Positions 6,770-14,439 of a stretch of DNA of 15,125 nucleotides are shown here, in pieces. This stretch comes from Acidobacteriota bacterium (GTDB lineage: Bacteria > Acidobacteriota > Terriglobia > Terriglobales > Acidobacteriaceae): NCBI GenBank assembly GCA_021780095.1, contig JAJXZK010000139.1, forward strand, positions 1-15,125. Direction: 5' to 3'. The notes beneath the pieces are model-generated. The model had not been told where the DNA came from. It did not search any database and was given only the letters and a program-made list of their open reading frames with translations. Position 1 is the first letter of the stretch. Each line of letters begins with the position of its first letter. Position numbers and translations under genes: made by a program.

Positions 6770-7198
6770 TTAGGCGCTTTTCTGGGTTGAATCCAAATGT
6801 TTAATAAGTGTTAGCTCGGTGCCGGGGTGCAGTAGCTTGAAGTGTACCTCGTCCATAAATGATCGGATGAGGAAAATTCCGCGGCCGGAGCCGCTGAGTA
6901 GATTTTCCGGCGCCAATGGGTCGGGAAGGGAGGCCGGATCAAGGCCATTTCCCTGGTCGCTGATGCAAATGATCAACGAAGAGCCATTATTCTCAAACGA
7001 AGCGGTAATTTTTTTCTGCGGATCGTAGGCATTGCCATGCAGCACGGCGTTGACTGCGGCCTCACGCACCGCCATCGCCAGCTGGAAGGTTTGATCCTCG
7101 TCCAGTCCTGACTTCTGGGCCAACTGTTCCGCCGCTTCTTCCACTTTGTTCACGCTGTCCAGCGATGAGTCCAAAGTGTAACTGAATCGACTAACCAT
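6770..7198 (-). CDS. RsbW-like anti-sigma regulatory kinase (HATPase_c)
   Basis: This 142-residue GHKL-type ATPase of the RsbW/SpoIIAB serine-kinase group would phosphorylate the STAS protein encoded next. ATP-site motifs are complete: N-box AVREAAVNAVLHGN with E46 and N50, G1 box SDQGNGLDP with D81, and G2 box GSGRGIFLIRSFMDEV from about 103. The start is taken as the ATG at 7198, because GGTGG lies 5 bases upstream; a GTG at 7210 would add four residues. The kinase gene precedes its antagonist gene, the reverse of the common rsbV-rsbW order. Whether the target is a sigma factor or another partner cannot be told from this window. Confidence 0.88.
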   Translation of the reverse strand: MVSRFSYTLDSSLDSVNKVEEAAEQLAQKSGLDEDQTFQLAMAVREAAVNAVLHGNAYDPQKKITASFENNGSSLIICISDQGNGLDPASLPDPLAPENLLSGSGRGIFLIRSFMDEVHFKLLHPGTELTLIKHLDSTQKSA

Positions 7199-7210
7199 GG
7201 AATCCACCAC

Positions 7211-7619
7211 ACGCCCCGGGCCCGCTAGATTATCGGTTCCTGGTTCCGATTGCGGTCGTTGTCGCCAAGGACACGCAGAAACTCTCCACAGGGGAAGTTT
7301 GCTTGCAGGGTTGGCTTAGTGTCAAGGAAGTCTTTTCCCTTTCCGCACCCGTGGACTCTGATTCATCAGCATTACCCGAGGCTCACGAGACTCTTGGAAC
7401 GGCCGCAATTGCATCCCACGGAAGAGCTTGAAATGCGGATTTGAGGCGCGGCACAGTGAACGAGCAAAGAAACTGCACTCGCTTTGGCTTGAGTTGAGTA
7501 GACTGTCCATGCGGGCGAAGGTAGATTTTTCACTGGGGTAATGTGCCTTCTGGTCCGCGCAGCCTTTCTTGCAAGCAAATCTGGATCGCCACTGAATCGA
7601 ACACAAGAGAGTACAGCCC
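7211..7619. other. Long divergent intergenic region
   Basis: These 409 bases separate the leftward RsbW/STAS operon from the rightward PRC-MgtE_N-CBS gene and must hold both promoters. On the minus strand GATAAT, close upstream of the kinase start, resembles a -10 element, but I see no matching -35. Short open frames on both strands (for example 7250-7444 plus and 7322-7621 minus) have no recognisable features. I cannot identify a riboswitch or RNA here, although the length would allow an untranslated leader for the cation-related gene downstream. Confidence 0.4.
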
Positions 7620-8915
7620 ATGCAGGCCGACGAGCTAAAGAAAAATCATAAGGAGGGGTCGAACGCCAAAGCCTCCGTCCTGATTCATCTTTCGTTGTTG
7701 CTGGGCAGTCCAATTCTGGACGCGGCCGGGCACTCCCTGGGCCATGTGCGCGAGGTTGCGGTCACTCCGGGCGTGCGCGCCTCGCTGGTGACGGAGCTGA
7801 TTTGGGGGAAGAAGGACGACTTGCAGGCGGTCTCGCCGGCCGGCCTGGAGCAGACGCCGAGCGGCGAGTTGCGATTGCGGGGCGACGCCCATCCCAGGCC
7901 GTTTAGTATGAGCGAGCCGCTGTTGCTGCTGGACCGCGATCTGATGGACCAGCAGATTATCGATGTTCATGGACGAAAGGTGGTGAGGGTCAACGACGTA
8001 TCGCTGCTATGGCTGCCTCACGACGGCGGTGACGAGTTGCGCGCCATCGAGGTGGAGGTAGGCACCCTGGGGGCGATGCGGCGACTGCTGAAAGGCATTG
8101 CGACCAAGCGTGCGATTGAGCGCGTCACGAAAAGAATTCCATCGCGCGCCATTCCCTGGGATTTTGTCGATCTGATTGAAGTGGATCCGGCGCGTCGTGT
8201 TCGGCTGAAGATTTCCCATGAGCGCCTGGCGCAGTTCCATCCGTCAGACCTGGCCGATATTTTGGAAGACCTGGCTCCGGTGCAGCGGGAAGCGATCTTC
8301 AACCAACTGGACGAGGAGGTGGCTGCCGAGGCGCTGGAAGAAGTGGAGCCAAAGCTGCAGAAGCAGCTGCTTGAATCGATGGATTCCGAACGCGCCGCCG
8401 ACATTATGGAGGAGATGGATCCGAGCGCGGCGGCGGACTTGCTGGGCGAGCTGCGCAAGGAACAATCGGAAGCCATCCTGGAAGAAATGGAGCCGGCGGA
8501 GCGGGAGGAAGTGAAAGAGCTGCTGGAGTTCAGCGAGCACTCCGCGGCTGGGCGCATGACGACGAATTATGTTGCAGTGCCGGCGGATGCCACAGTTGCC
8601 CAGGCGATTGAAGCGCTGCGCAACTTCGATGACGATCCTGAAATTGTGACAGAAATTTACCTGCTGAATGAAGCTGGCGTGCTGCTGGGCGTGGTGCCGC
8701 TGGCGCGATTATTGTTGGCGCTGCCGGATACGAAAGTAGCCGTGCTGAGCGAATCACGTTTCGTGAGTTGTTCGGCCGAGATGCATGATCGGCAGGTGGC
8801 GGAGCTGTTCGACCGCTATAACTTGTATGCGTTGCCGGTGGTAGAGGAGCATAACAAGCTGGTGGGCGTGGTCAACGTGGATCAGGTGATCGCGTTCATG
8901 AGGCAGCAGGCGTAG
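7620..8915 (+). CDS. Soluble PRC-barrel / MgtE N-terminal / tandem CBS domain protein
   Basis: This 431-residue cytosolic protein is built like the regulatory half of the MgtE magnesium channel but lacks its membrane domain. The N-terminal part has two PRC-barrel-like segments (about 20-75, with SPILDAAGHSLGHVREVAV, and about 107-165, with IIDVHGRKVVRVNDVSLLWL). An MgtE_N helical superhelix follows at about 200-310, rich in repeats such as ADILEDLAP, ADIMEEMDP and AEALEEVEP. Two CBS domains come next (about 313-370 and 375-431), starting at GRMTTNYVAVPADATVAQAI. In MgtE these domains bind Mg2+ and gate the pore. Here they would have to act on a separate membrane partner, and the Nramp-like transporter at 12738-13979 is the obvious local candidate (inference). 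Only a weak AGAGAG lies upstream of the start. Confidence 0.87.
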   Translation: MQADELKKNHKEGSNAKASVLIHLSLLLGSPILDAAGHSLGHVREVAVTPGVRASLVTELIWGKKDDLQAVSPAGLEQTPSGELRLRGDAHPRPFSMSEPLLLLDRDLMDQQIIDVHGRKVVRVNDVSLLWLPHDGGDELRAIEVEVGTLGAMRRLLKGIATKRAIERVTKRIPSRAIPWDFVDLIEVDPARRVRLKISHERLAQFHPSDLADILEDLAPVQREAIFNQLDEEVAAEALEEVEPKLQKQLLESMDSERAADIMEEMDPSAAADLLGELRKEQSEAILEEMEPAEREEVKELLEFSEHSAAGRMTTNYVAVPADATVAQAIEALRNFDDDPEIVTEIYLLNEAGVLLGVVPLARLLLALPDTKVAVLSESRFVSCSAEMHDRQVAELFDRYNLYALPVVEEHNKLVGVVNVDQVIAFMRQQA

Positions 8916-8947
8916 CCGAGCTGCACTGCACGAGCAAGGAACCAGGG

Positions 8948-10090
8948 ATGACAAATTCAATGCAACCCATTCAAGCCAAAGAACGGCTTGAATGGGCCAC
9001 CCGGCAGCCATTGCCGAACGGGCTGCGGATTCTGTATATTGCGCCGATGAATTACGGCTGGTACGGGCTGTATCGGCAGCACAGCCTGGAGCGGCTGGGA
9101 CACACGGTATTTCCCATCGACATTATGCAATATGAAAAGCGCGGCAATCCGTGGATGGCGCGGGTTCGCTATCGCTTGCAGCTTGGCCGCGTGGTGACAG
9201 AGATGAATGCGGATGTGCTGCGGCTGGCGAAGGAACATGCCGTCGACGCGGTGTGGTTCGATAAGCCGCTGTTTATCCGCGCGGAGACGTTGCGGCAATT
9301 GCGGGCGATGGGAATTGTGACCGTGGATTACATGATCGACAATCCTTTTGGGCCGAGGCGCGATCCGGGATTTCGCCTCTATGTGCGCACCATTCCGGAG
9401 TACGACGTGCATGTGCAGCAGCGGGATGTGAGCGTGCAGGCCTACCTGAAGCGGGGGGCACGGCATGTGGTGAAGGTGCAGACGGCGTTTGAGCCGAGCG
9501 TGCATTTTCCTCCCCCGGCGGGCTGGTCAGATAAAGATCGCACGCGAGAGGTTTCGTTTATTGGAACGCCCTACGACGAGCGGCCGCAATTTTTGACCGA
9601 TCTGTGGCGCAAGTACGATTTGCCGGTCGTGATTTCGGGGCCGCGCATCTGGACCCGCAAGCTGGAGCCATCAGCGTTGGCCGCCTTGTATCCAGCGCCG
9701 GACGAACTGTACGATGCGGCGTATCGCGAAGGGATCTGGCGATCGAAGATCAACTTGAGTTTCCTGACGCACGGCAACCAGGACGAATATGCGCACAAGA
9801 GTTTTGAAATTGCCGCGTGCGGCGGATTTCTGCTGGCGGAGCGATCGGCCGGGCATAGTGAGCGATTCCGAGAGAATGAAGAAGCGGTGTTTTTTTCGGA
9901 CATTGAGGAGTGTGCGGACAAGATTCGCCGCTATCTGAACGATGAAGGGGCGCGGGCGCGGATTGCGGCGGCTGGACGGCGTCGCGCGGTGACCTGCGGC
10001 TACGACAACGATACGCAGCTTGCCAAGGTGCTGGACGCGGTGGAGGAACTGTTGCCGGAGATTCGGGCGAGACGCGGTTCGCTGAAATGA
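8948..10090 (+). CDS. CgeB-like glycosyltransferase (GT-B fold)
   Basis: This 380-residue protein resembles the CgeB / DUF3880-Glyco_trans_1_2 glycosyltransferases, named after a Bacillus spore-maturation gene but widespread outside spore formers. The N-terminal Rossmann half opens with LRILYIAPMNYGWYG and SLERLGHTVFPID (from about 26). The C-terminal half has the nucleotide-sugar site signature HKSFEIAACGGFLL at 283-296, then a normal GT-B ending with an acidic patch and a helical tail. No signal peptide or membrane segment is seen, so it is cytosolic. AAGGA lies 7 bases before the ATG. The stop overlaps the next gene's start in ATGA (10087-10090), so it is the first gene of a coupled three-gene unit. 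Acceptor and donor are unknown. Confidence 0.82.
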   Translation: MTNSMQPIQAKERLEWATRQPLPNGLRILYIAPMNYGWYGLYRQHSLERLGHTVFPIDIMQYEKRGNPWMARVRYRLQLGRVVTEMNADVLRLAKEHAVDAVWFDKPLFIRAETLRQLRAMGIVTVDYMIDNPFGPRRDPGFRLYVRTIPEYDVHVQQRDVSVQAYLKRGARHVVKVQTAFEPSVHFPPPAGWSDKDRTREVSFIGTPYDERPQFLTDLWRKYDLPVVISGPRIWTRKLEPSALAALYPAPDELYDAAYREGIWRSKINLSFLTHGNQDEYAHKSFEIAACGGFLLAERSAGHSERFRENEEAVFFSDIEECADKIRRYLNDEGARARIAAAGRRRAVTCGYDNDTQLAKVLDAVEELLPEIRARRGSLK

Positions 10091-11703
10091 TTGTTGACTT
10101 CGAGCGCGAGCGGACCCTGCCGGTTTTTGTGGCGGACGTGTGCATTGTGGGCGCGGGGGCGGCGGGCATTGTGCTGGCTGCGCAATTGATGGGCAAAGGC
10201 AAGCGAGTGCTGCTGCTGGAGAGCGGCGGTCGCAAAGAGGATGAAGCATTCCAGCAATTGAACCGCAGCGAGAGAGTCGGGCAGCCGCTGAAGTCGGTGC
10301 ATGCGGGGCGATTTCGCGCGCTGGGTGGGACAACGATCCGCTGGGGCGGACAGATTCAGGAAATGCAGGAGCGGGATTTTGAAGCGCGGCCCGGAATTGC
10401 GGGGAGCGGGTGGCCGATTGGGAAGGCTGAGCTGACGCCGTACTACGAGCGAGCGCTCGAAGCCGAAGGATTGCCGCCAGTGCTGCGGACCGATGAGGAG
10501 GTGTGGCGGGCGTCTGGTTCCGCCGCGCCCAATCTTTCTGAGGATCTGATTCCTTATTTTACCCGCTGGTGTCCGGAGCCGAATTTTGCTCGGCTGTATC
10601 GCGAGGCGCTGGCATCGTCGAACATTTGCGTGGTGCTGCATGCGACGGTGTGCGGGCTGATGATGAACGAGGCCACGGACGCCGTGCTGGGTCTTCGTTG
10701 CAAGAGCCTTGCGGGCACGGAACATGTTTTTCATGCGCCGACGTATGTGCTTTCGCTGGGGATGATGGAAACAATCCAGCTGCTGCTGCAACCGCTGGAG
10801 AAGGGGCAGGCGCCGTGGCAGAAAAATGAGTGGCTGGGGCGGCATGTGCAGAGCCACATCGATTTCAACTCCGCGAAGCTGGTGAATGTCGATCGCAAGC
10901 GGATGGAGCAGGTGTTTCCGAATATGTATCTGAAGGGACGGAAATATCAGCCGAAGCTGCGAGTAACGGAGGAGCGCCAGCGGGAAGATGGAACGCTGAA
11001 TATTGCGGGGGCGATTTCATTTATCAGCCTGGGTAACGTGGAGCGGGATGTGCGGCAGATGAAATCGGCGGCGCGGAATTTGCTGCGAGGAAACTGGTCG
11101 GCGATTGGTGTGCGCGACACGTTGCCGGCGTTGCGGCGGCTGCCACTCCTGGCGCAACTGGCGTATAGCTTTTACGTGAGCCATCGCGCCTATTGGCCGC
11201 AGGATGTGACCTATTGGCTGCGTGTGCATTGCGAGCAGGAGCCGTTGTCGGCGAGCCGAATCACGCTCGCGCCGGAACGAGACGCGATGGGGATGTTTCG
11301 CAGCCGGATCGACTGGCAGGTGTCGGCGCTGGAGTGGAAGACGATTCGGCGCTTCACGCAGATGGCGCAGCAGGCGCTGGAGAACGCCGGCCTGGCGAAG
11401 CTGGAGCCGCAGCCGGAGCTGGTGCTGGAGGACGGGTTTCGCCAGGTGACGTTCGACGACAGCTATCACTGGATGGGCGGGACGCGCATGGCTGCGTCGG
11501 CGGACGGCGTGGTCGATACGGATTTGAAGTTGCATGGGGTGCGCAATGCGTATGTGTGCAGCGCGTCCGTGTATCCGACCTCGGGATTTGCAAATCCGGT
11601 GCATACGTTGCTGGCCTTGGCGATTCGGCTGGCCGATCATTTGGTGGCTCGAGCGACGGTGACCGAGGAGCCAGTGGACGCACGGGTGCGGGCGGATGCT
11701 TGA
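10087..11703 (+). CDS. GMC-family FAD-dependent oxidoreductase
   Basis: This 538-residue flavoenzyme is of the glucose-methanol-choline oxidoreductase superfamily. The FAD-binding VCIVGAGAAG lies at 18-27, with ALGGTTIRWGG near 78-88 as the second FAD contact. The C-terminal GMC domain has H461 in YHWMGGTRM and N503 in GFANPVHT, at the expected catalytic His and Asn positions. It has no signal peptide, and it probably oxidises an alcohol group of a sugar or polyol. It overlaps the glycosyltransferase stop by 4 bases and the next gene's start by 8. That packing suggests it acts on the same substrate or product as its neighbours; which one is unknown. Homologues in polysaccharide or secondary-metabolite loci are known for this family, but I cannot assign a specific product. 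Confidence 0.87.
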   Translation: MIVDFERERTLPVFVADVCIVGAGAAGIVLAAQLMGKGKRVLLLESGGRKEDEAFQQLNRSERVGQPLKSVHAGRFRALGGTTIRWGGQIQEMQERDFEARPGIAGSGWPIGKAELTPYYERALEAEGLPPVLRTDEEVWRASGSAAPNLSEDLIPYFTRWCPEPNFARLYREALASSNICVVLHATVCGLMMNEATDAVLGLRCKSLAGTEHVFHAPTYVLSLGMMETIQLLLQPLEKGQAPWQKNEWLGRHVQSHIDFNSAKLVNVDRKRMEQVFPNMYLKGRKYQPKLRVTEERQREDGTLNIAGAISFISLGNVERDVRQMKSAARNLLRGNWSAIGVRDTLPALRRLPLLAQLAYSFYVSHRAYWPQDVTYWLRVHCEQEPLSASRITLAPERDAMGMFRSRIDWQVSALEWKTIRRFTQMAQQALENAGLAKLEPQPELVLEDGFRQVTFDDSYHWMGGTRMAASADGVVDTDLKLHGVRNAYVCSASVYPTSGFANPVHTLLALAIRLADHLVARATVTEEPVDARVRADA

Positions 11704-12661
11704 GACGATTGCGTTGCCGGGGAGTGGTCGCGGGACCACGCGGCTGGGATTTGGCGGCTCCGGGTTGATGGGTGGGATCAGCGAGCGTGAGTCTCTGTTG
11801 CTGCTGGAGACGGCATTCGACGCGGGGATTCGGCACTTCGATGTAGCGCCTGCGTATGGGCATGGTCGTGCGGAGCGCTGCCTGGGAAAATTTTTGCGGG
11901 GGAAACGGGATCAGGTTACAGTTGCGACGAAATACGGAATCCTGCCCCCGGCGCATGCGGGACTCCTTGAAGTGGCGCGTAGTTTGGTGGGGCCTGCGGT
12001 GGCGCGGCTGCCCGCGGTTCGAAAGCGAGTGGCGCAGGCGGCCGGTCGGCTTCGGGCGAAGGCGAAGTTTTCCGCGGAAGAAGCTCGGCGATCGTTGGAG
12101 CGGAGTTTGCGGGAGCTGGGCATCGATTACGTCGATGTTTGGCTGCTGCATGAGGCGACGGCGGAGGACCTCGACGGTTCGGATTTGTTGCCATTTCTGC
12201 AGGATGCCCAGAAAGGCGGACTGATTGGTATTTTTGGTGTGGGCGGCGAGCGCAGCCATTTAAGCCAACTGTGGCAACGGCAGCGCGCGTACTGCAGCCT
12301 GCTCCAGCTCGACTGGTCTGCGGTCGAGGGAAACGTTGAACTCCCAAAGGCATTTCTCATCTATCACCGCGTAGTGGCCCAGGTGGTCGCAATTCAAAAA
12401 ATGTTCGCGGACCATCCAACATTGTGCCGGCGCTGGTCTGACAAGATTGGCGTTGATCTGAGCGACCCGCAGGCCGTGATCGCGACGGTTTTGGCGGCTG
12501 TGTTGGAATCCAATCCAACCGGCATGGTGCTGTTCTCTTCGCGAAATCGTGACCATATTCTCGCCAATATGCAAGCGGCACAAGACGCTGACGCAGTTTC
12601 CAAGGGAAGGAATTTTTTGGAGCTGATGGCATTGGATCGGGAAGAGCTGGGGCTTGTCTGA
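11696..12661 (+). CDS. Aldo/keto reductase family oxidoreductase
   Basis: This 321-residue TIM-barrel NAD(P)H-dependent reductase has the full AKR catalytic tetrad: D49 and Y54 in FDVAPAYGHG, K79 in VATKYG and H152 in DVWLLHEA. The phosphate-binding end is less clear, with VLFSSRNRDHILANMQAA near 278-295 in the position where AKRs bind NADP. The stretch at about 82-120, between the lysine and histidine strands, is Ala/Arg-rich and longer than in minimal AKRs. The ATG lies inside the last codons of the GMC gene (ATGCTTGA), giving an 8-base overlap with no good Shine-Dalgarno, so translation is likely coupled. An oxidation-then-reduction pair acting on one carbonyl is a reasonable but unproven reading of GMC plus AKR. 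Confidence 0.87.
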   Translation: MLETIALPGSGRGTTRLGFGGSGLMGGISERESLLLLETAFDAGIRHFDVAPAYGHGRAERCLGKFLRGKRDQVTVATKYGILPPAHAGLLEVARSLVGPAVARLPAVRKRVAQAAGRLRAKAKFSAEEARRSLERSLRELGIDYVDVWLLHEATAEDLDGSDLLPFLQDAQKGGLIGIFGVGGERSHLSQLWQRQRAYCSLLQLDWSAVEGNVELPKAFLIYHRVVAQVVAIQKMFADHPTLCRRWSDKIGVDLSDPQAVIATVLAAVLESNPTGMVLFSSRNRDHILANMQAAQDADAVSKGRNFLELMALDREELGLV

Positions 12662-12678
12662 AAAGAATGAATCGAACG

Positions 12679-12724
12679 CCTGAAACAGGTGCGGATGTTC
12701 ATTGGAATCGTGTACCCTGAAACA
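12679..12724. repeat. Direct repeat CCTGAAACA upstream of the Nramp gene
   Basis: CCTGAAACA occurs at 12679-12687 and again at 12716-12724. The first copy is part of the palindrome CCTG-AAA-CAGG. Both lie in the 76-base spacer before the transporter start, a position suitable for an operator, though chance cannot be excluded for a 9-mer. Confidence 0.3.
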
Positions 12725-12737
12725 TCCGGAGCCGACG

Positions 12738-13979
12738 ATGAAGCAACGCTGGAAGACCCAACTCGTATTATTTCTAGCGGTCATCGGGCCGGGCATTATT
12801 ACCGCCAATGTCGACAACGACGCCGGCGGAATTCTCACCTATTCCCAGGCAGGCGCGCAGTTCGGCTACATGCTGCTGTGGACGATAATTCCGGTGACGC
12901 TGGCGCTGATTGTGGTGCAGGAAATGTGCGCCCGCATGGGCGCGGTGACCGGCAAGGGATTGAGCGATTTGATTCGCGAAGAGTTCGGGCTTCGCATCAC
13001 GTTCATCATGATGATCCTGCTGGTCATTGTGAATTTCGGGAACGTGATTGCAGAATTTTCCGGCATTGCGGGCAGCATGCAGCTGTTCCACATCAGCAAA
13101 TATATTTCGGTGCCGATCTGCGCGGTGCTGGTGTGGCTGCTGGTGGTGAAGGGCGATTACAAGGGCGTTGAAAAAATCTTTTTAGGCGCGTCGGCCTTTT
13201 ACATTGCGTATATCGCTGCCGGGGTGCTGGCCGGCCCCAATTGGCATACTGCGGCGATCGCCACGGTGACATTGCCGCCGCGGAAGGCCTGGCAAAGTTC
13301 TTCGTACATTTACATGATCGTTGGAGTCATCGGTACGACCATTGCGCCGTGGATGCAGTTTTATCTTCAGTCGTCGGTAGTGGAGAAAGGCGTCAACGAG
13401 CGGCAACTCACTCCGTCGCGATGGGACGTGATTGTCGGCTGCATGTTTACAGACATCGTGGCGTGGTTCATCGTGGTGGCGTGCGCGGCGACGCTGTATG
13501 TTCACGGGATGGGAGCGATCCAGGTGCCGTCGGATGCGGCGGAAGCGATGAAGCCGCTGGCTGGGCAGTACGCATTTATCTTGTTTGCGGCTGGATTGTT
13601 CAACGCGTCGCTGTTTGCGGCGTCTATTCTGCCGCTGTCGACTGCCTACACGGTTTGCGAAGGCATGGGATTTGAATCGGGCCTGGATAAAAGCTTCAGC
13701 GAGGCGCCCGCGTTTTACTGGCTCTACACGCTGTTGATTGCGGCAGGCGCGGGAGTAGTTTTGTGGCCGCACTTTCCGCTGGTGAAGGTGACGATTCTTT
13801 CCCAGGTGTTGAATGGTGTTCTGCTGCCGATTGTAATGATCCTGATGCTGGTGCTGATTAACAAGCCGGAGCTGATGGGCAAGCACACAAACAATCGCTG
13901 GTTTAATGTGATTGCGTGGGGAACGGCTGTCATTGTGATCGGCTTGTCGATTGCGATGCTGTTTTCGCCGGGAAGTTAA
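12738..13979 (+). CDS. Divergent Nramp-family divalent metal transporter
   Basis: This 413-residue integral membrane protein has about 11 hydrophobic segments in the LeuT-like Nramp arrangement. Helix 1 carries GPGIITANVDNDAGG, where the canonical DPGN motif reads DAGG (28-31): the Asp is kept, the Asn replaced. Helix 6 has TTIAPWMQFYLQSS (from about 200), where canonical Nramps have MPH and a metal-ligating Met; here Ala203-Pro-Trp takes that place. Such changes resemble those reported for Nramp-related magnesium transporters rather than Mn/Fe importers (recalled from knowledge of the family, not aligned here). The start at ATG 12738 is chosen for CGGAG 6 bases upstream; a TTG at 12702 would add 12 unlikely residues. 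The stop overlaps that of the convergent Nudix gene. Confidence 0.86.
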   Translation: MKQRWKTQLVLFLAVIGPGIITANVDNDAGGILTYSQAGAQFGYMLLWTIIPVTLALIVVQEMCARMGAVTGKGLSDLIREEFGLRITFIMMILLVIVNFGNVIAEFSGIAGSMQLFHISKYISVPICAVLVWLLVVKGDYKGVEKIFLGASAFYIAYIAAGVLAGPNWHTAAIATVTLPPRKAWQSSSYIYMIVGVIGTTIAPWMQFYLQSSVVEKGVNERQLTPSRWDVIVGCMFTDIVAWFIVVACAATLYVHGMGAIQVPSDAAEAMKPLAGQYAFILFAAGLFNASLFAASILPLSTAYTVCEGMGFESGLDKSFSEAPAFYWLYTLLIAAGAGVVLWPHFPLVKVTILSQVLNGVLLPIVMILMLVLINKPELMGKHTNNRWFNVIAWGTAVIVIGLSIAMLFSPGS

Positions 13980-14419
13980 AGAATTTTTCCCTGTGCCAGG
14001 TCGCGGATAAATTTTCGATCGGCGGCGAGGAAATTGTAGGCAGGCAAATCGCGCAGTTCCGCCCAGCGCATGTCCTGAAAGATACGGTTCTGCATATCGC
14101 CTTCGAAATGGTAAACGGCGAAAAATCGCAGGTGGATCGATCCGCCGTTGCGATAGTTGTGCTGCACCTCGGCGATGAAGGGGCCGATTTTGGCTTCAAT
14201 GCCAAGTTCTTCCTCCAATTCGCGACGCAGCGCCTGCTCGGGAGTTTCGCCGGGCTCGATTTTGCCGCCGGGAAATTCCCATTGCAACCCCATGGCAGTG
14301 CCCGCCTTGCGCTGACAGATGAAGACTTGCTTGTCTCGCAAAATCAAGGCCGCGACCACGGCACGCATCCGAGGCTTTTCTGATTGAGGCTGCGGTGCTA
14401 CATCGACATCCGGATCCAT
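13976..14419 (-). CDS. Nudix hydrolase, MutT/8-oxo-dGTP pyrophosphatase-like
   Basis: This 147-residue Nudix protein carries an intact Nudix box at 52-74 (GKIEPGETPEQALRRELEEE, then LGI), fitting GX5EX7REUXEEXGU. The preceding AVVAALILRDKQVFICQR and LQWEFPGG are typical of MutT-type enzymes that clean oxidised dGTP, and the length fits. The start is ATG 14419 with only a weak AAGAAG nearby; an in-frame ATG at 14368 (MRAVVAAL) is an alternative. The frame stays open upstream to 14815, but that extension overlaps the binding-protein gene in another frame and does not look like protein. The gene follows the binding-protein stop by 20 bases, so they are probably co-transcribed. Its stop shares TTAA (13976-13979) with the Nramp stop. 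Confidence 0.88.
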   Translation of the reverse strand: MDPDVDVAPQPQSEKPRMRAVVAALILRDKQVFICQRKAGTAMGLQWEFPGGKIEPGETPEQALRRELEEELGIEAKIGPFIAEVQHNYRNGGSIHLRFFAVYHFEGDMQNRIFQDMRWAELRDLPAYNFLAADRKFIRDLAQGKIL

Positions 14420-14439
14420 CACTTCTTTAGGATAGTGAT

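Noticed and set aside
7651..7660. Strong Shine-Dalgarno-like AAGGAGGGG inside the start of the PRC-MgtE_N-CBS gene
   Set aside because: No ATG, GTG or TTG in the gene's frame lies at a usable distance downstream, so it does not define an alternative start.
11354..12259. 301-codon minus-strand open frame across the GMC/AKR junction
   Set aside because: It lies opposite two intact enzymes with full catalytic motifs. The translation is low-complexity Pro/Arg/Ser/Thr and resembles no family.
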